Source: CAXTSE01 sp035554115 (GTDB lineage: Bacteria; Actinomycetota; Actinomycetes; Actinomycetales; Microbacteriaceae). Taken from it: DNA of 8,155 bases. Positions 6,462 to 8,155 of the stretch are shown here, piece by piece. The notes under the pieces are model-generated. The model was not told the origin of the DNA. It made no database searches and saw only the letters and a program-made list of their open reading frames with translations. How positions within the stretch are numbered: position 1 is the stretch's first letter; the number at the start of each line of letters is the position of its first letter. The stretch covers positions 1 to 8,155 of the forward strand of contig DATMIW010000056.1 of NCBI GenBank assembly GCA_035554115.1. Direction: 5' to 3'. The position numbers and the translations under genes are program-made.

Positions 6462-7432
6462 GATGCTGTCCTCACGGGTTCTGAATCGAGCAGCCAGTCA
6501 GCTGCCAGGTGGCGGTACTTGGTGATGCCCTTGTAGTCGGCCATGTCATCCGGCAGTTCGCGGAGCACGTGGCCGAGCATGTTCCTCCAGGCGGGCACCG
6601 TGGCGATTTCGGCGATCGGCTCCAGATAGCTCCGGATGAGGAACATCAGCGCGCCGGTGTGCGGCAGCTTGATGAGGTGCTGCACCTCAACCCGCAGGTG
6701 GAGCGCGTCCGGGAACTCGGGATCGCTGAGAATCGCGGTGCGATCCTGACCCCAGTCGGGATAGGTCTCGGTGGAGGTGTCGAGTCGGCGCCCCACGGTC
6801 ATCGTCCAATTCGTGCGGCGATACGACTGTCCGGGTTCCAGACGCAGAAGGAACTCGTGGGCGCGCGTGATGATGGCTTCTTCATGCACGCGGGGCACCG
6901 GTCCGTGGATGTCGAGGAATTTCATCCCGGTGTCAAAGCCCATCGACCAGTCGGCGCCGAATGTCACGACACCCGCGTCGAGCCAAAGCGAGCCTTCGCG
7001 CTGATCGAGCAGGGCGATGTCGTCCTGAATCTGGGTCGACAGGAATCGGAGCGGCCCCTCGGGCACGGATGAGTCGTCCCCGTAGATTCCGTCGATCTCG
7101 ATTCCCTGCAGCTTGTTTTGCCAGGTGAAGCGATTCCCGTCGCGCTGCAGCTTCATGCTGTCGGGATACTCTTCGGCCAGACGCGTCAGACAGAACAGCA
7201 ACGCATCCCATTCCGCGGGGCGCATATGAGGAGCTGTCGCACACCTTGTGGGGTCGGCGACGAGAATCTCGGCGCGCTCCGCGAGCTCGGCGTCATAGTG
7301 TTCGTCGAGTTCGATGATGCGTTCGCCCCAGGAGCCGACGTCTGTCGGGACGGGCGAGAGCGCGGGCTCGATATTGGTGCTGTAGCGATAGCTCTCGCCC
7401 CGAAAGGGGAAGGGGAACCGGCTCAAGCTCAC
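6458..7432 (-). CDS. Haem-dependent oxidative N-demethylase subunit (DUF3445 family, DmmA/HODM-alpha-like)
   Basis: This is a 324-residue homologue of the catalytic alpha subunit of haem-dependent oxidative N-demethylase, a PAS-fold haem protein that oxidises dimethylamine to methylamine plus formaldehyde with NADPH and O2. The start is GTG at 7432: GGAGGT lies 6 bases before it, and GTG overlaps the upstream TGA (GTGA). Upstream of that GTG the open frame antisense-reads nothing recognisable. Family features are the N-terminal FPFPFRGESYRYS (6-18), IHGPVPRV (175-182), RTNWTMTVGRRLDT (206-219) and RVEVQHLIKLPHTGALMFLIRSY (247-269), which matches the conserved RxxxQxLxxLPxxGAxxFxIRxY pattern of DUF3445. 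I cannot point with certainty to the haem ligand. It is flanked by an FMN/2Fe-2S reductase and a GcvT-like folate protein, exactly the partners expected from the known enzyme's cofactors. The substrate could be dimethylamine or another N-methyl compound. The family call is strong; the exact substrate is inference. Confidence 0.87.
   Translation of the reverse strand: MSLSRFPFPFRGESYRYSTNIEPALSPVPTDVGSWGERIIELDEHYDAELAERAEILVADPTRCATAPHMRPAEWDALLFCLTRLAEEYPDSMKLQRDGNRFTWQNKLQGIEIDGIYGDDSSVPEGPLRFLSTQIQDDIALLDQREGSLWLDAGVVTFGADWSMGFDTGMKFLDIHGPVPRVHEEAIITRAHEFLLRLEPGQSYRRTNWTMTVGRRLDTSTETYPDWGQDRTAILSDPEFPDALHLRVEVQHLIKLPHTGALMFLIRSYLEPIAEIATVPAWRNMLGHVLRELPDDMADYKGITKYRHLAADWLLDSEPVRTAS
6469..6473 (-). 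promoter_or_regulatory. Shine-Dalgarno site of the GcvT-like gene
   Basis: GAGGA on the minus strand lies inside the last codons of the N-demethylase gene, 7 bases before the ATG at 6461. It supports the 4-bp coupled junction as the real start. Confidence 0.65.
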
Positions 7433-8155
7433 AGTGCTACCTCCAGTTCGGCATGCACGCTTCGTGACACGCACGCCATGATTGCGACGTTTGTCGCCTT
7501 CTCCTGCTCGTCGAGGTACAGGTCGCGATGCAGGGGGGTGCCGCTCGTGACGGTCAGGCGGCATTCTCCGCAAACGCCCTGCCGGCACAAATTCGGCACA
7601 CCGATTCCCGCGTTCTCGAGGGCCTCAAGCAAGGACACTCCGGACGGGACCTCAACAACCTCGTCGGTTCCTGCGATGCGTGCGGTGAACGGCTCGCCTG
7701 CCTCGAGGGACGACAGCCCAAACGATTCGGAGTGGAGCCGACCATTCGGCCAGCCGTGGTCGCGCGCCGTGGTGAGCACTGCATCCATGAAGCCACCGGG
7801 TCCGCACACGTAGAGGTGGGATCCGAGCGGCTGGGATACGAGCACGTTCTGCAGGGTGTGCGCGAAGGCGTCCCGGCTGGTGAACGTCTGCACGGAGACC
7901 GGGGGGTGCAGCTCGCCCAGGGCTTCGAGGGTTTCGACGTGGACGGGGGATTCTTCGCGGTGGATATACAGCACCGTTGCCGATCGACCCCAGGTCGCCG
8001 CCGAACGGACGTGCGAAAGGATCGGCGTGAGGCCGATCCCGGCGGCAATCAGAACATGGTGGCTGGCATTCGACACCGGGGCGAACGCACTTCGAGGACG
8101 CGACACGTGCACAGTGTCGCCGGGCGCGAGCCGATGCATGTGGAGGCTTCCGCCA
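7429..8155 (-). CDS. PDR/VanB-family oxidoreductase, FMN/NAD(P)H/2Fe-2S reductase (5' partial)
   Basis: This is the electron-supply subunit: NAD(P)H to FMN to 2Fe-2S to a partner oxygenase. The frame stays open to the right edge, so the N-terminal flavin-binding barrel is mostly outside the window; the edge reads GGSLHMHRLAPGD, typical of the end of the FMN domain in this family, so the ATG at 8139 is internal and not a start. Counting that Met as 1: NAD-binding Rossmann part with IAAGIGLTPI (31-40) and YVCGPGGFMDAV (110-121), then a C-terminal plant-type ferredoxin domain with Cys185-x4-Cys190-x2-Cys193 and Cys223. This order (FMN, NAD, 2Fe-2S) is that of VanB, phthalate dioxygenase reductase and DmmC. 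Its stop overlaps the next gene's GTG by 4 bp. Position and coupling make it the reductase of the haem N-demethylase rather than of a Rieske oxygenase, none of which is visible. Confidence 0.93.
   Translation of the reverse strand, partial: GGSLHMHRLAPGDTVHVSRPRSAFAPVSNASHHVLIAAGIGLTPILSHVRSAATWGRSATVLYIHREESPVHVETLEALGELHPPVSVQTFTSRDAFAHTLQNVLVSQPLGSHLYVCGPGGFMDAVLTTARDHGWPNGRLHSESFGLSSLEAGEPFTARIAGTDEVVEVPSGVSLLEALENAGIGVPNLCRQGVCGECRLTVTSGTPLHRDLYLDEQEKATNVAIMACVSRSVHAELEVAL
7439..7444 (-). promoter_or_regulatory. Shine-Dalgarno site deciding the N-demethylase start
   Basis: GGAGGT reads on the minus strand 6 bases before GTG (7432-7430). It is the best ribosome site in the window and settles the GTG start over in-frame codons further upstream that lie within the reductase gene. 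Confidence 0.8.

Noticed and set aside
7433..7588. Extension of the N-demethylase gene 52 codons upstream of the GTG
   Set aside because: The added residues are an Arg/Pro-rich out-of-frame reading of the reductase's 2Fe-2S domain, while GTG at 7432 has an excellent ribosome site and a 4-bp coupled junction.
1..8155. Mobile element, phage, CRISPR or defence system
   Set aside because: No transposase, integrase, regularly spaced repeats, tRNA-like target or nuclease/helicase domains could be found; all coding space is taken by metabolic, transport and cell-wall genes.

Overview
The window reads as chromosomal DNA from a GC-rich actinobacterium, most likely of the Microbacteriaceae or a close relative. 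This is inferred from the strongly G/C-biased third codon positions, GTG starts with good Shine-Dalgarno sites, a short-chain dehydrogenase of the mycofactocin-coupled type, and the style of the D-Ala-D-Ala carboxypeptidase. It holds eight protein genes packed almost without gaps. The first gene runs off the left edge and the last runs off the right edge. I see no RNA gene, insertion sequence, CRISPR array or origin. The longest non-coding stretch is about 155 bp (4288-4442).

Left block (1-2908, plus strand): an operon of an ABC-transporter ATPase (5' end missing), its permease (8-bp overlap) and, 27 bp on, a flavin-dependent monooxygenase of the NtaA/SnaA/DszA group. The transporter genes are of the nitrate/sulfonate/taurine type (TauB-TauC, SsuB-SsuC). 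The likely logic is uptake of a small organosulfur or organonitrogen compound followed by its oxygenolytic cleavage by reduced flavin. The periplasmic binding protein and the flavin reductase are not in view.

Middle (2926-5279): a minus-strand D-alanyl-D-alanine carboxypeptidase (peptidase S11), convergent with the monooxygenase. Divergent from it is a plus-strand dehydrogenase with the hallmarks of the mycofactocin-coupled SDR family. A perfect short palindrome sits in the shared upstream region and overlaps a possible -35 element. The carboxypeptidase has an unusual second catalytic motif.

Right block (5328-8155, minus strand): a tightly coupled operon, transcribed right to left, of a VanB-type FMN/2Fe-2S reductase (5' end missing), a DUF3445-type haem-dependent oxidative N-demethylase subunit and a GcvT-like tetrahydrofolate-binding protein. 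Both junctions are 4-bp stop/start overlaps. Together they supply the haem, FMN/2Fe-2S and tetrahydrofolate parts known from the dimethylamine-oxidising N-demethylase (HODM/Dmm). The predicted outcome is NADPH-dependent removal of an N-methyl group, with the released C1 unit captured on folate. This operon is the most notable content of the window.
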